This document shows, piece by piece, positions 1 to 12,163 of a DNA stretch of 64,000 bases. The stretch spans positions 22,485,537-22,549,536 of the forward strand of contig NC_134428.1 of NCBI RefSeq assembly GCF_030867145.1, given 5' to 3'. The DNA comes from Opisthocomus hoazin. Lineage: Eukaryota; Chordata; Aves; Opisthocomiformes; Opisthocomidae. Each line of letters opens with the position of its first letter. Position 1 is the first letter of the stretch. The position numbers and the translations under genes were made by a program. A model generated the notes under the pieces. That model saw only the letters and a list, made by a program, of their open reading frames with translations. It did not search any database and was not told the origin of the DNA.

Positions 1-560
1 TACATTACTCAGAGAATGAGACACATTACTGGGATCCTCCAAAGGAGAGGCTTCTTCAGCAGCTTCTCCGAGCTCTTAAGCGGGCCAGATCCTGCAGACC
101 TTACCCAACCTTGCCCTCACACTACAGACCTTGGAAGGAGTAAAGCACCAAGGCTCCATGAAATGCACTATGAGCTTTGTTATTCCTATAGAGTTGGAGA
201 GGAAGGTGCTCAGAGATTCGTTAGAAAGTTGCTAATTCAGAAGCACACAGTAAAAAGAGGAGGTAGGACTGTTAGGTTTATTTTCTACTGTTTTGCAAGG
301 AAAATACACAGCCTGCAGTCCAAACCACTACTCTGAGCTTTAGCAAGCAGGCCTAGAGATGGTTAATCTTTCTGGAAGATACCAGCCACTGACCTCCTAA
401 TGGATTAATACCAAAGATAGGGCTTGTCCCACATAAAGTGACTATTAAAGCTAAATAAAAGGCTTCCAAAAGCCTTTCTTATAAAGCATCCGCGAGAGCC
501 TTACCAAGACTCCAAGGCTGCCAGATCCCAGCTGACAACATGTACTTGGCCCCTTCTCAG
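1..560. other. Upstream intron DNA of the dead myosin gene
   Basis: No exon is clearly recognisable here. A short stretch near 485-545 can be read as a worn version of the myosin S2/tail segment before the first clear exon (ending roughly KAARSQLT), but it is too short and damaged to claim. Nothing else is recognised in these 560 bases. Confidence 0.3.
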
Positions 561-3500
561 ATCTATCAGAATTGCAAGCAGGAAGCTGGACTGCTGAAGC
601 TGCTCCTTGAGCTGGAGGAGGCAGCCCTGCAGAGCGAGGCCATGGGCTCTACCCTGTGCAGGAAGCACACGGTTGCCGTGGCTGAGATGGCAGAGCTGGT
701 GGAGAATCCCCAGTGAAAGCAAAGATGGAGACAGACAAACAGGTCACAAAAGCCAAGATGGATGACCTCAGTGCAAGCATGGAGTCTCTGCAGAAATCCA
801 AGGTGAGAAGCCAGCAGCGAATTCCTCAACAAACCAACGCAGCCATGGGTGCAGCCATCAGTGCAAGGCAGAATTCAGCCCTCTGCAGGAGGAGCTAACT
901 GATGCCAGAAAACAGCTGTGTGCAGGTGGTGCCGAACACTGCCCGCCCCGGCTGATGGAGTGGGCATCCCCCTCACGAAAGATCAGGACACTCTCCACTC
1001 TCCCCAGCTATTACAGTCATCCCATTATAATTATAACCAACTGGAATAAACTGAGTTTGCAAGAGAGGGAGGATATTTTGGCCCTTCAAGCCTTACTCAG
1101 CATCATATGACTACCTCTCTCTTACAGCTGAACTCAGATACTCATGTTCATAAGCTGGAAGATAACCTGTCTGAAGCCAATGCCCAGCTGGCTGAGATGG
1201 ATAAGAGCCAAGCTGAAATTAATGCCAGCAGGGTCCAAGGTAAATTCCTTGACAGCTTTGTGCAATGTTACCTCCCTCCGATCCTCCTTTTCCTCTACAT
1301 TTCATCCAGCTCTGGCAGCCCTGCCCTGTGTCCTCTAGCCAATCTGCCCAATCCTTCTAGCCTTCACTTCTCTTTCTCTCCTGTCAGGTTGAATTAGTTC
1401 CTCTCTTGCTTCTTTATGCACAGACAGCTGAGTCAGGAGCACAAGGAAGTTCAGAGCAGGCTTAACCAGATTGTCTACATGAAGATTTCTCTCACCTCGC
1501 AATCAGATGGCTTCAAAAGGCAGCTGGATGAAGAGTCAAAGGTACTGAGGACCACCAACTGCCTACAGAGGTTGCTGCTGTCATGGGACATGCGGTGCCT
1601 GCTCTTTTGCACTCTGTCCACTTCAGAGTAACAAGTTAATGGTTTGTGTTAGCTCTCACAAAGGAAAACTTTCTCATCCAAATTAATCTGTGGGCTTGTT
1701 ACCAGCTGATCCTGGAGGCGGTGTGGGGGACACGAGCCTTGTATGGATATGAAAATAAGACACAATCTCCCACAGTCAGCAGCAAAGAACAGAACACACA
1801 CCTCTGGATTCTCCGTCCACTGCCCATTCAGTGGATTGTATAGTAGTTTATTTGCCCAGATCACATGAATTTGGCTCAAAATATACCAGTATTTCAGCTC
1901 TTCGACAACTCTGTCTTGGAAATTTCTGCTTATCTCCAAAAAGTAATTCTAGTGCTGCACCTGTATATCAAAAGTCTGGCACGAATTCTCTCTGTGTTCA
2001 GAACAATCACCAAATGGGTTTACTGTCATAATTCTTTTGCAACACTGTTTGAGAGAAAACAGCGATGTTGACAAGCCAAGTTCTGTTTTCAGTTGCATGA
2101 GCTCAATTCAATTCACTGCAGTACAACAAAAAAAACAGGTACAGAAAACAGAAGCTTGGTTCCTGCAGGAAGATAGTTTAGAGCCCGAGATGTTTCTAGC
2201 TGGTCCAGAACTGAGCTGTTCAAGTAGAGCACTCCAGCTCTGGGGAGTGAGGTCAGTGCATCCGTACTTCCACTAGGACAGATGTGTAGCAATGGCTGTG
2301 CAATCTCTAGACCTGCACTGCTGCTGTAGTGAGCTGGCCAACACCAAGCATGATTTGGACCCAATGAAAGAGTAGTTGGAGGAAAAGGAGGACAGCAAAG
2401 GTGAACTGCAGTGCTTGGTCTCTAAATTCCGTACTGAAGTCACAATCTGGAGGACTAAATACAGGACTGATGCCACTGAAAGGACTGAAGAGCTGGAAGA
2501 AACCAGGTGAGCACTCAGCTTTCAGGGAGTCTGGGATAGTACTTACAGCAGTCTCATTACTTTGTTTGATTGCTGAGTCACAGCTTATAGATGTGATCTG
2601 TTAGGACTCAAATTGGTTAGACAGAGAAAGCACAGGGCTCCAGCCAAGAGAAAGAAAATAATGTTTGCCATAATAAAGAGGGACTGTTGAGACCTAACAC
2701 TTGTACACTGACAACAGAAAACCAACACTGATCCTTTCTGATACAGGCTTGAATTTGGATAGCCTTTCTTTATTCCAAGAAGGACTTCACTCTTCCAGCA
2801 GCCCTACAAAAGCCACTAGCATTTCCTAAGAATAAATTAAGCACCAAATCAGATTAAACCCCTTAGAACCTGGTCCTTGAGATCTGGTATTACAGGCTAG
2901 AAGTCGAGTAAATCTTTGCAGCAGTCCCTCTAACAGAGCTAACATACAGATGCTTTCAGACAACAGCAACAAAAGTTAAGGCATCTGGAGGGTTTCACTG
3001 TGCACCTGAACAAGCTGAGACAAATGGAATAAGCTACTACACCTCTGCATGACTTTGCACTGAGTCCCAGGGGCATTCACAAGGGAGGGAGGTTTCTTTG
3101 CTCTTCGACACTATCGCAGTCCTTGAGATACCCAAATGGAAGGTGGAAGTATCTATCACCAGGTTACAATCCAGCAATCAAGAGCTGAGCTGCAGCCCAA
3201 TATGCCATATGCACCAGTGGAGGGGAAGAATCAGCCACACCCTGGTAATGGTTTTACAGTACCTTTTATGCTGCCAGGATATTTCTGCCCTCTCTCCCTC
3301 AGGATAATGTTGGCTGTGAGGCTCCAAGAAGCAGGAGACAGCTGAACTGGTTCAAGCCTGGGTTGCCAACACGGAGAAAACTAGGCAGAGGCTTCAGAAA
3401 GAAGTGGAGGTCCTCACCATTGACCTTGAGAAGGCAAGAAATCCAGCTGTTCAAGAGTGCATCCAGCACAAGCCTGACCAGCAAGATCTAAGACCCGGTA

Positions 3501-6500
3501 CTGGAAGCCCCAGGAGTATTTCTGTTAACTCAGGTCAGCTTTGGACTGGTCCCTTATTTTTTAGTATTTTAAGATCTCTCTATTAAATGCCAAGTAATCT
3601 GTATGACCATGAGAAGCAAGGCTAAGATTCATCACATCAAGAGAAAACCCAGATGAGAGCCGCAACTAATTCCTAGGAGCAAACAGCATGCTTCTGGTAA
3701 GCTCATTAGCTGACTTCCAGAAACAAGAGTACAGCTAAAGCAAAAGCCCTTCTTTACTGCAAGGCAAGGTATTCATCTTCTTTTTAAGGATAATGATATC
3801 CTGCTTTGAACTTTTCAGTGTTGCAGTACCAGTGGGTTGGCCACTGGTTATTAACGACCATACTCAAAGCAGATCTAAACAACATGTAGTTAAACACTAG
3901 CAACAAATGCTCCTTCATTAAATTAGTATTTCTACTCCTGCTAGTGTTAGGGTAAGAGCATGAATAGTAGTGCAACTGTGGGACATTTGAATAAAAATGT
4001 TACTTAAAATAGGCACAAAGGCTGCTCCAAATCCACTGAAGTCCTTGGGTATCTGCCAATGACTGCAGTCGGCTTTAGAACAGGGTCTCAAGAGCTGAAA
4101 ATCCCACATACATCATTACGTTACTGGGCTGAAACTCTGTTTCACCATCACTTTCTTTAATGAAGCAGTTCTTTATTCTATGGTTCCTGTGGTGTGCTTG
4201 TCACCATGGTATCTGAACGCATGTGCGGATCATAAGGATATGTAGAATATTTGTGATTAAAAGCTCCTAGGAAAGAAAAACGTACCTTTATTCTTTCCCT
4301 TCGTGACAAGCAGTTAAACACAGTCTAAAATAGTCTTGAATAACATCTTGTTTGTAACAGAATCGTCTTTGAAATAGAAAGAGTCACACTAATCAACCCA
4401 GGCAATTACTAACAGCACATCTGCACAAGGAATATCTGAAGTGGAAAACATTTGCTCCACAGCAGCATCATTATAACCGCAGGAGCAAGGAAGACTATCA
4501 CACTGATGGGAACTGGCTGATCTTGTTAAATTCCTAATGGTGAGGAAAGAAAGCCTCGTAAACATTTTAATCATCCATTCAGAGTGACCAAAAGAAACTC
4601 TGCCAGTCATTAGAGTGGCTGCCAATTTAACTGTGGCTAGCTGGCAGGACACACAGAGAAGTGAAGTGTAAAGAAAACTTGTATCCGGTGAATGCTTAGC
4701 GTCATCTTTCCAGGCCAATGCCGCTTGTGCTGCCCTGGACAAGAAGCAGAGAGCCTTTGATAAGATGCCAGCAGAATGGCAACACAAAATGCAAAGAGCT
4801 GCAGGTGGAAGTGGATAGTTCCCAGAACGAATGTACATGACTGAAAATTTTGAGCTTAAGACTGCCTGTGAAGAGTCCTTGGAGCACCTGGAATCTCTGA
4901 AGAAGGAGAACAAAGCCCTTCAGTGTAAGTACGGGTTTGATGGCAAGAAACTCTGCAAATCATGAGCCCCTTGATTCCTACTGAATGATCTCTTGTGGTG
5001 TCTTTCAGCATCAATTTCACTTTTCTTATTTCCAGCAGTGCTTTCACTCTCTGGTAACATACATTTGCTGCACTTAAAGTCACGGGTTAGATTCTTCTCC
5101 TGGGACACAGACTGTACTCACACACACGCCACCCCTATCCAATCACCCAAGATTGTAACTAGCACCAGTGAAGCGCTTTCAGGACACCGACTCTGGGGAT
5201 AGCATTCAGCATCGAGGTCCCTTCTGAACCCTCAAAACACGATCACAATTGCACCTTGGTTGTACTCACTGTTACACTAGGTCATCACTCCAAGCTGGGC
5301 CAGGCACCATCATCAGAGCACCGCAAAAGGGAATAAATGACCGGTTACAGCATTAGGCTTAACTGACGGAAGCTGCAGTCCCAGTTCTGGCTACCAGCAT
5401 TCTCTCTAATTCTGAGCAATTCACTTAGGGGACCATTAACAATGGCCAGCTTTACCCTGGGAAGATGATGTTCCCTTTAACCTCAGCAGGGAGGACTAGG
5501 CATCTCCAGGAAACAGTTCAGAGCAAGTCAGTTAAACCCCTGCTCAGTCTCTCTCTTGGCATCACTTCTCTCCCACTGGCTGTACAGGGAAACCAGCTGC
5601 CTTGGCTTTTCAGGTTTCTTTAAAACACTTCTGTAAATTGCAAAAATTGATCTCCTACAGGAGGCTGGAAGATGACACTGTAAATATTTAGAAGATGCTA
5701 CAATCTGCTGCCCTTGTGGCCAACAAAAAACAGTGCCGGACTCCCTGGCGCAGACACAGTGTTTTTTGGGCTATCTCCCCCAACCCTTTCCTCTGGCCTA
5801 CATCAGCTGGCAGAGAGCCCCACTGCTGTACAGAGACGATGTGGCGCTCCTGTTCTTATTCTGTAAGAGCAACCATCTGAAAGGGGGAGAGGGGAAGGCT
5901 GGATAAAAACTGGAAAAAAAATTATCTTCATTTAATAGGCTTCATTTTTCCGCCTCCATGAACACAGGCAGCAAGCAGGGCTTATTCACAAATCCAGGAT
6001 AATATTCAAGCAATGAAACAAAAGGGCAGCTGATATAAAGTGACTGGAATAATTTCATGTCATTTCCATTGAAAGAATCTGCCTGGTGCACTTGGTAAGG
6101 TTCATAGTCCTGAAATAAACCTATCTCATGAAATATCTGTTTTGTTCCCTGGAGGAAATTAAGGATCTAATCGATCAGCTCGGGGAGCGAGGGAAAAGCA
6201 TTCACGAGCTGCAAAGGATAGAGACTGGCGATTGAGAAGGATGAACTGCAGGTGGCACTGGAGGAAGCGGAGTCTCCCCTAGAGGTACCAATGCTACAGA
6301 TGCGAGAGCTGCACGCCAGCCCGGTGGCTGCTGCCCGCATTCCATCAGAAGGATTTTGTATGTTTAACCCCACAAAGGACATTTATTCATGCATCTGTTG
6401 CACACTTCCTTGCAGGCTGAAGAAAGCAAACTGATTTGCATTCAGCTCAAACTGGCTCAGGTTAAAGCTGACATTGACAGGAGAACATGAGAAGGAAGAA

Positions 6501-9500
6501 TTTGAAACAACCAGGTATACCGATGATATGACATTTAGTTACAGGTGAAGCTATAGCACGGAGGCTTTAAGTTAGACACTAGCAAAGTTTGATAATCATT
6601 AAGGGGAATTACTCCTTGGACCAGATTGTCTGGAGGTTGTGGAGTCTCTATTATTGGAAGTTAAACACAGCCTGGTCACACATTGTCTGGTGGGACTGGT
6701 TTAGCAGGAAGTGATCCAGATTTTAGGCAGTAGATTTTTAAGATGACCTCTTGCAAGCCTCTCCCAGCCCTATGTTTTAAAAGAAGGTATTCATGAATGG
6801 CTTTATGCAAAATACTGGTATTTCAGTTTTAAACAGGTTTGAACAGTTACTGCATTTTTCTTACTTGGTGGGCAATAATTTGATACAAAGGCTGGATCAG
6901 ACTCAATGTAACAGAATGCTGTACCATATGCTTCACTGGACTCTGCAGAAATAACCACCAGCGTGCAACTGAGTCTCTGCAGGCGAGTCTGGAGACTGAA
7001 GGGAAGCGTTGAAGCTCTCAGGCTTAAGAAGATGGACACTGACCTGACCAGAGTGGAAATGCAGCTGGGTCACACCAACAGGAACAACCGTGAGCTTGTC
7101 AGGACACTGAATAAACTACCACAGCATGTCAAGGTAAACTGGAGAGGGTAGAAGCTGGTCCCTGGATGGATAAATCATACCAGTTCTATTTTATAGCTTA
7201 AGCAACAAAGCAGTAGATTATGCACTCTTGTTTGGACAGACATCTTGACCAAACTGAGAGATTATATTCAAAAGCCCTGTTCTCCCAGTCATACCAATTT
7301 CAATCTGCAGTAGTTCCAACAAGACAAGCATCACTATCAGCTTTTGTCAGACTAGAAACCCAAGGAACTATTCATATGTAATTAAAAAGTTCTGCTTTTA
7401 AGAGAAGTTATAATTGCTGTTTGAACAGGATAGCTAAGAAATGGACTAGAAACTAAGAGAGATGTAAAACCAAAGAGCTTCTTTTGCTCTTCATTTCTAA
7501 AATAAAATGAAGTAAATTAGTAAAATGCTAGCCTCTTTGTTGGAATAAAGTGATACAACTGCTGCCAAAAATCCAATTTTAGTAACTTAAAGAGTAACAA
7601 CACAGATTCTTTCTCTCTTTACACATGTATATATATATACACACAAACTCAAACCTAACTTGTCCTCACATCAGTCTCAGGCAGAAGTAATTCTCTTAAA
7701 GTCAGTGTGGCTACAATGACATAAGACAGACATACATGATACTGGAATCCAGCGATGGGTTTTTTTGTGGGGGTTGTTTTTTTTAAATTATTTTAAAATC
7801 TGACATCATCTTAAAGAACAGCTTTGCAGAGAGACCTCCTCCATCTTTCACCTTCCTCTCCCTTCATTATTTACATTAATCTTTCATCTTCAGATCTAAA
7901 CGGATGAGGATGCTTGCCAGCACAAGGAGGAGCTGCAGGAGAGGTACCTGCTGCCTCAGCCCGCAACAGACAGAGCTGGAAGTGCAGACCAGCCTGGAGG
8001 GCAGCGAGCATCCTCAAGCTCCTGGAGCAGGCAGAGGTCATGGAGAAGACATAATGAACTCAAAGTCCACGTACAGAGAAAGCCGAACTATTTATACAAC
8101 AGCTACCTTGTCAGAGAGTTAATGTGCCAGTGGTTTAACATTCAATCTTAACTCTGGCAAAGAAGTGCCGGATTAGGCCAATAATGGATAAATATAACAG
8201 TGGTCTGCAGGACAGGTCTGATAACTCTACAGAACATGCAGAGCTCAGTCTTTCGAGATACTACACTCATAGAAGGATTTTTTTTAAATATTCACCACCT
8301 TTGCCCAGCTTTGCTCCTAGCAAGGCCTATGAAAAGACTTTTACCAAATTTGGCAGAAGAGTTAAGACAGTGCTGAGCACTTTGGAAAAACCCACCTTAA
8401 TAAGGACTGTATAAAATTCTGCCTCCACTGAAATTCTAGTTTTACTAGTTGTTTCCATGGTGCTTGGATTTCTTCCGTAGACGGTAGCCCACAGTGAGAT
8501 CCGTTTTAGTGAAATTTTAAGCATCCTTGCATTACAGATTGCCGTATGAAATAACATACCTGCCATTTCATTTTGTGCATAGACTTAAGCAGCTACTTTA
8601 ACATTCACCATTACAGTCTGTAGTTCTTTTCCATAAAGACCACACATGCTAACATTTCCAAGGAGAAGAGTACAACTTCTGGAAAGGACAGATAATACCA
8701 GACACATTCCTCAGCTGAATTTATGGGACATCAGTTGTAAAAACTGAGTCATAAATGTGGCTTATTCAACTAATGCAACTAATACATTCACTTCCAATTG
8801 ACTGATAATACAAGGATACATTTTTAGCAGGTCAACCGCTACCTCCATAGCAAATTTGAGTTTTTAAATTATTGTTATACAAAATCTACATAGCACAGAA
8901 CTTGTGCAGCATTCTGGAACACAATGGCACATTTACTTGATGTTGTTTTGCTGAAGCGCAGCTTACGTTACTAGAATGCAACATTTCTATTAAAGCCTTT
9001 GTAGTTCTCCTTCCTTAGAGTGATTTTTTTTTTTTTTATTATTACTCTTCTTACAGCAGCAACAACAACAGTCCGTCAATGATTCATATGAGTAAACAGT
9101 AAGCACCAAATGAGCTGTGGGGCTCACATTTTCCATGAGTTAAAAAGACACATACTTATTATAAACTGCAGAGCAGAGACTATGTTTGTTGAGAACGCAA
9201 CCAAATACAGTTTCAGCTGGGTCTAAAGCCAGCTGCTGCTACTGCAGCATGACTTTGAAATAGACAATATTGGTATATAAACTAAAATCTATACACACAG
9301 AAATTCAGGAAAACAGACTCAGGCTCCAGGCCTTGATAAACAACAGGTTCTACTTCTGCCTCGGATGTGTATCATCATTTTAGTTCTCATTTAACATGCA
9401 AGTAAATAAACAGGTCCTAATGTTCTGTAATGCAGATGCAGTGGGGATGAATCCCACTTGGCTTAACAGTGCACAATTTTATAGAGAAAAAGCAAACTCT

Positions 9501-12163
9501 ATAGAAAATTGTGCTGCACAAGTCATCTCTGAGAGCCAAATGGAAGAGCTGAGCAGATAATACATTCTGAGTCTCTAAGACTTCTTTCTTTCTGCTGTCT
9601 AGAATCAGTCTGCTTACTATTAAACAAAAGCTGAAGCCTGACCTTCAATACACTACTAATGAGCATGAGGAAATCATCAGTGAGCACTGAGCAGCTGATG
9701 AGAGAGTAAAGAAAACTGTGGTTGATATAAGTCACCTCCCCACCTTTCTGTCCTTTATGTTGGTAGCTGGAAACCTTAAGGTATATATTCCACTATTTCT
9801 CTCCAGTGCCAATTTGAAAGTACACTGTTAATAATACATGTTAACACTTGCACTGCTTTTTACGATCCTGAAAAGCAGAATGCATGTTAGCGCACTGATT
9901 GCAGTCTGGCAAAATTAATCCACAAAAGAAGAAATCCACTTCCTCTCTGCTTCCCTGGTAATCTACATCACAGATGGCACCCTGAGGAATTCTTCCATTT
10001 CCTCTCTATTCATCCTTTCTTTCACTTATTACACAACTCCACTCATCACACCTATCAGGCCTCCAACAAAGAGTAGGCTGGCTTCCCCCTCTAGCTAGTC
10101 AATGGCATTCATAATTGGCACAGAGGGGAGAAAAGTTGCCAGCACTGAGCAGATTGCTCCTTTGGCACTGTGCTGACAACTGGCACTTCAGAAATATCAG
10201 AGCTAGCTGTGGATTTAATGCACAGCATTTCCTCCCAGAGTGAGGCTGAGCCTTCTGCCACCTTTATGCTTTCAGCTACTGCATGTTCAGACAGTGTCTT
10301 CAGTTTCCATCTACAGCACACAGTCAGCCACTCTTTTTCCATGGAAGGGTAGAAGTAAAAGTCTGAAGTGTCATTAATACTAAAGCTACTGAATTCATAA
10401 TAGGTGGGATAATACCTTTGACTAGTCCAGTGGTACTACATGAACACACCACCACTTTGTTTATGGTCTGATCTAGAGTTGTCCAAGTCAGCTGGGATTG
10501 CTTCCATTGATTTCAGTGAACTGTGGATCCAGTCTTTCGAAAGGCAGCCTATGATACACAGAGAAATTAAAGATATTGCAATATTTCTCAGAAGGTAACA
10601 TACAGATATCAGGTCTACATATCCCACTTTTCAGTGCTCTATATAAATAGCTCTGGTGTCAATCTGTTTCATACCTTCCTTGTAGGCTTCCTGTGTGGCA
10701 AAAAGATCTGTGTCAGAAGCAGGATCATTATGTACACCTGGAAAAGATTAAGAAGAACTATTAAATTGCAATAAAAGACCTGTAAGTCAAGATGGAATAG
10801 GCTGAGCAGTTAGCCCAGAAAGGAGAAAAAAGCACACCATCATGAAACTCCGGGGTAAGAAGAACAAATATATTAGAAAGATCATTCCAACAGAGCAGCC
10901 ATTAAACTCTTTTCTGCACCTGAGCTTCCACATTCAGCACAAACACCTAAAAGAAACACTTCTGTTTAACAGCCAACATGTCCCAAAGGGAATGCACTAA
11001 TTTAAGGAAATCCAGACTAGGCAGAAAAGGTGCGTGTAGGACACTCTCAGCCCAGTGGAGCGCAAAAGAACTTCAGCACAGTGCACCCCGTGCAGAACTC
11101 ATCGATCAGAATCTTTATGGTACTTGAACACAGCAGTAACAAGCCACCTATGTCAGCAGCTGCTCTACACCCACGAAGGTGAATTTGCAAGGTGTACTAT
11201 CATCAGTGGCATGACTTACTCTTTGTTTTTCAACTGCTACAAAACTCTAGAGCACAAGTAGTTTCAAATTCCTAGGGTAGATACCATCTTCCTATTTCTT
11301 TTTCTGATCCTCATAATTCCACATCAACACTTCAAACCCCTTCCATAATCACATATCCTTCTGCTCCTTTTCAGATTAAGGAACTGGAAATAGAGCTAGA
11401 CTCCAAACAAAAACACCATGCAGAAACAAAAAATTCTGCACAAGAACAAGAGGCCTCTAAAAGAGCCCGTCTTCCACAAACAATGGCCACAAAACCAACT
11501 AACATATGCAGGAGTGATGGGAAAAGATGCAGAACAAACTGAAAACTTACAAGAGGCAAACTGAGGAGGCCGTATGCATTCCCTGCTCCAGCTCACTGCT
11601 TCATCATTTGGGAGTTGGACTCGATGATCCTTATGGATCCCATCCAACTTGATGTATTCTATGATCACACAATCGCACCTTGTGCACACCAGGGGCACTT
11701 TGTCTCTCCAAAACACATACTGAAGGAAGCACACATTCAGCTTCTACTGATACCATCCCTAGAAATGTAGCCCACTGTAGACTTGCACACACCTATTGAG
11801 ACAGTCACCCAAAAATATGCATCATTCTCTGCAAAGGATTACTTTCCTCTCCCTTCTTTGCAGCCACCTCCTGTCCTCAGAGTCTCCATTACGTACACAC
11901 ATATGAACACACAACTTAAAAAATACCTACTAACTACCATTCTCTAGGCTCATGACTATACTCCTCAGCTTGACATCATTATGCACAGATATTGGACACA
12001 TTCCAGGTCAGTTTTTTCCAGTACAAAGATTTCTCTTGTTAAATCAAAACCTTTCTGGTACAGGAAGAGGAGGCTAACCAGAGCCTTGCCAAGTAAAGGA
12101 AGACCATACGTGAACTGGATGATGCAGAGGAGAGGGAGATGGGACAGCTGAATCAGCTCTAAC
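561..12163 (+). pseudogene. MYH16: MYH16-like sarcomeric myosin heavy chain, decayed tail exons
   Basis: Fourteen blocks match, in order, the coiled-coil tail of sarcomeric myosin heavy chains. Approximate exons are 561-802, 1128-1239, 1424-1541, 2290-2506, 3303-3433, 4714-4924, 6155-6284, 6416-6514, 6962-7133, 7894-8045, 9603-9731, 10686-10854, 11375-11571 and 12064-12163. Diagnostic pieces include [72 protein letters not shown] and KLKTYKRQTEEA. Many exons keep AG acceptors and GT donors. The reading frame is broken: in-frame stops lie at 2373-2375, 9688-9690, 10762-10764, 10783-10785 and 10798-10800. Frames shift within 561-802 (near 713), 3303-3433, 4714-4924 (at least twice) and 6416-6514, and the donor after 3433 reads gc. 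The head and neck exons would lie left of the window. Position just upstream of ARPC1A, same strand, is the MYH16 position in mammals. That it is MYH16 rather than another MYH is inferred from synteny plus similarity; that it is dead is seen directly. Confidence 0.88.
11605..11672 (+). mobile_element. CR1 LINE 3'-end fragment
   Basis: The stretch ttggactcgatgatcctta followed by a cccatccaactt block and an attctatgatcac ending is the 3' tail of a CR1 retrotransposon in plus orientation. It begins only about 35 bases after the donor of the myosin exon at 11375-11571, so it landed right beside an exon edge. The fragment is short and 5'-truncated, as is usual for CR1. The subfamily cannot be told from so little sequence. 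Confidence 0.65.
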
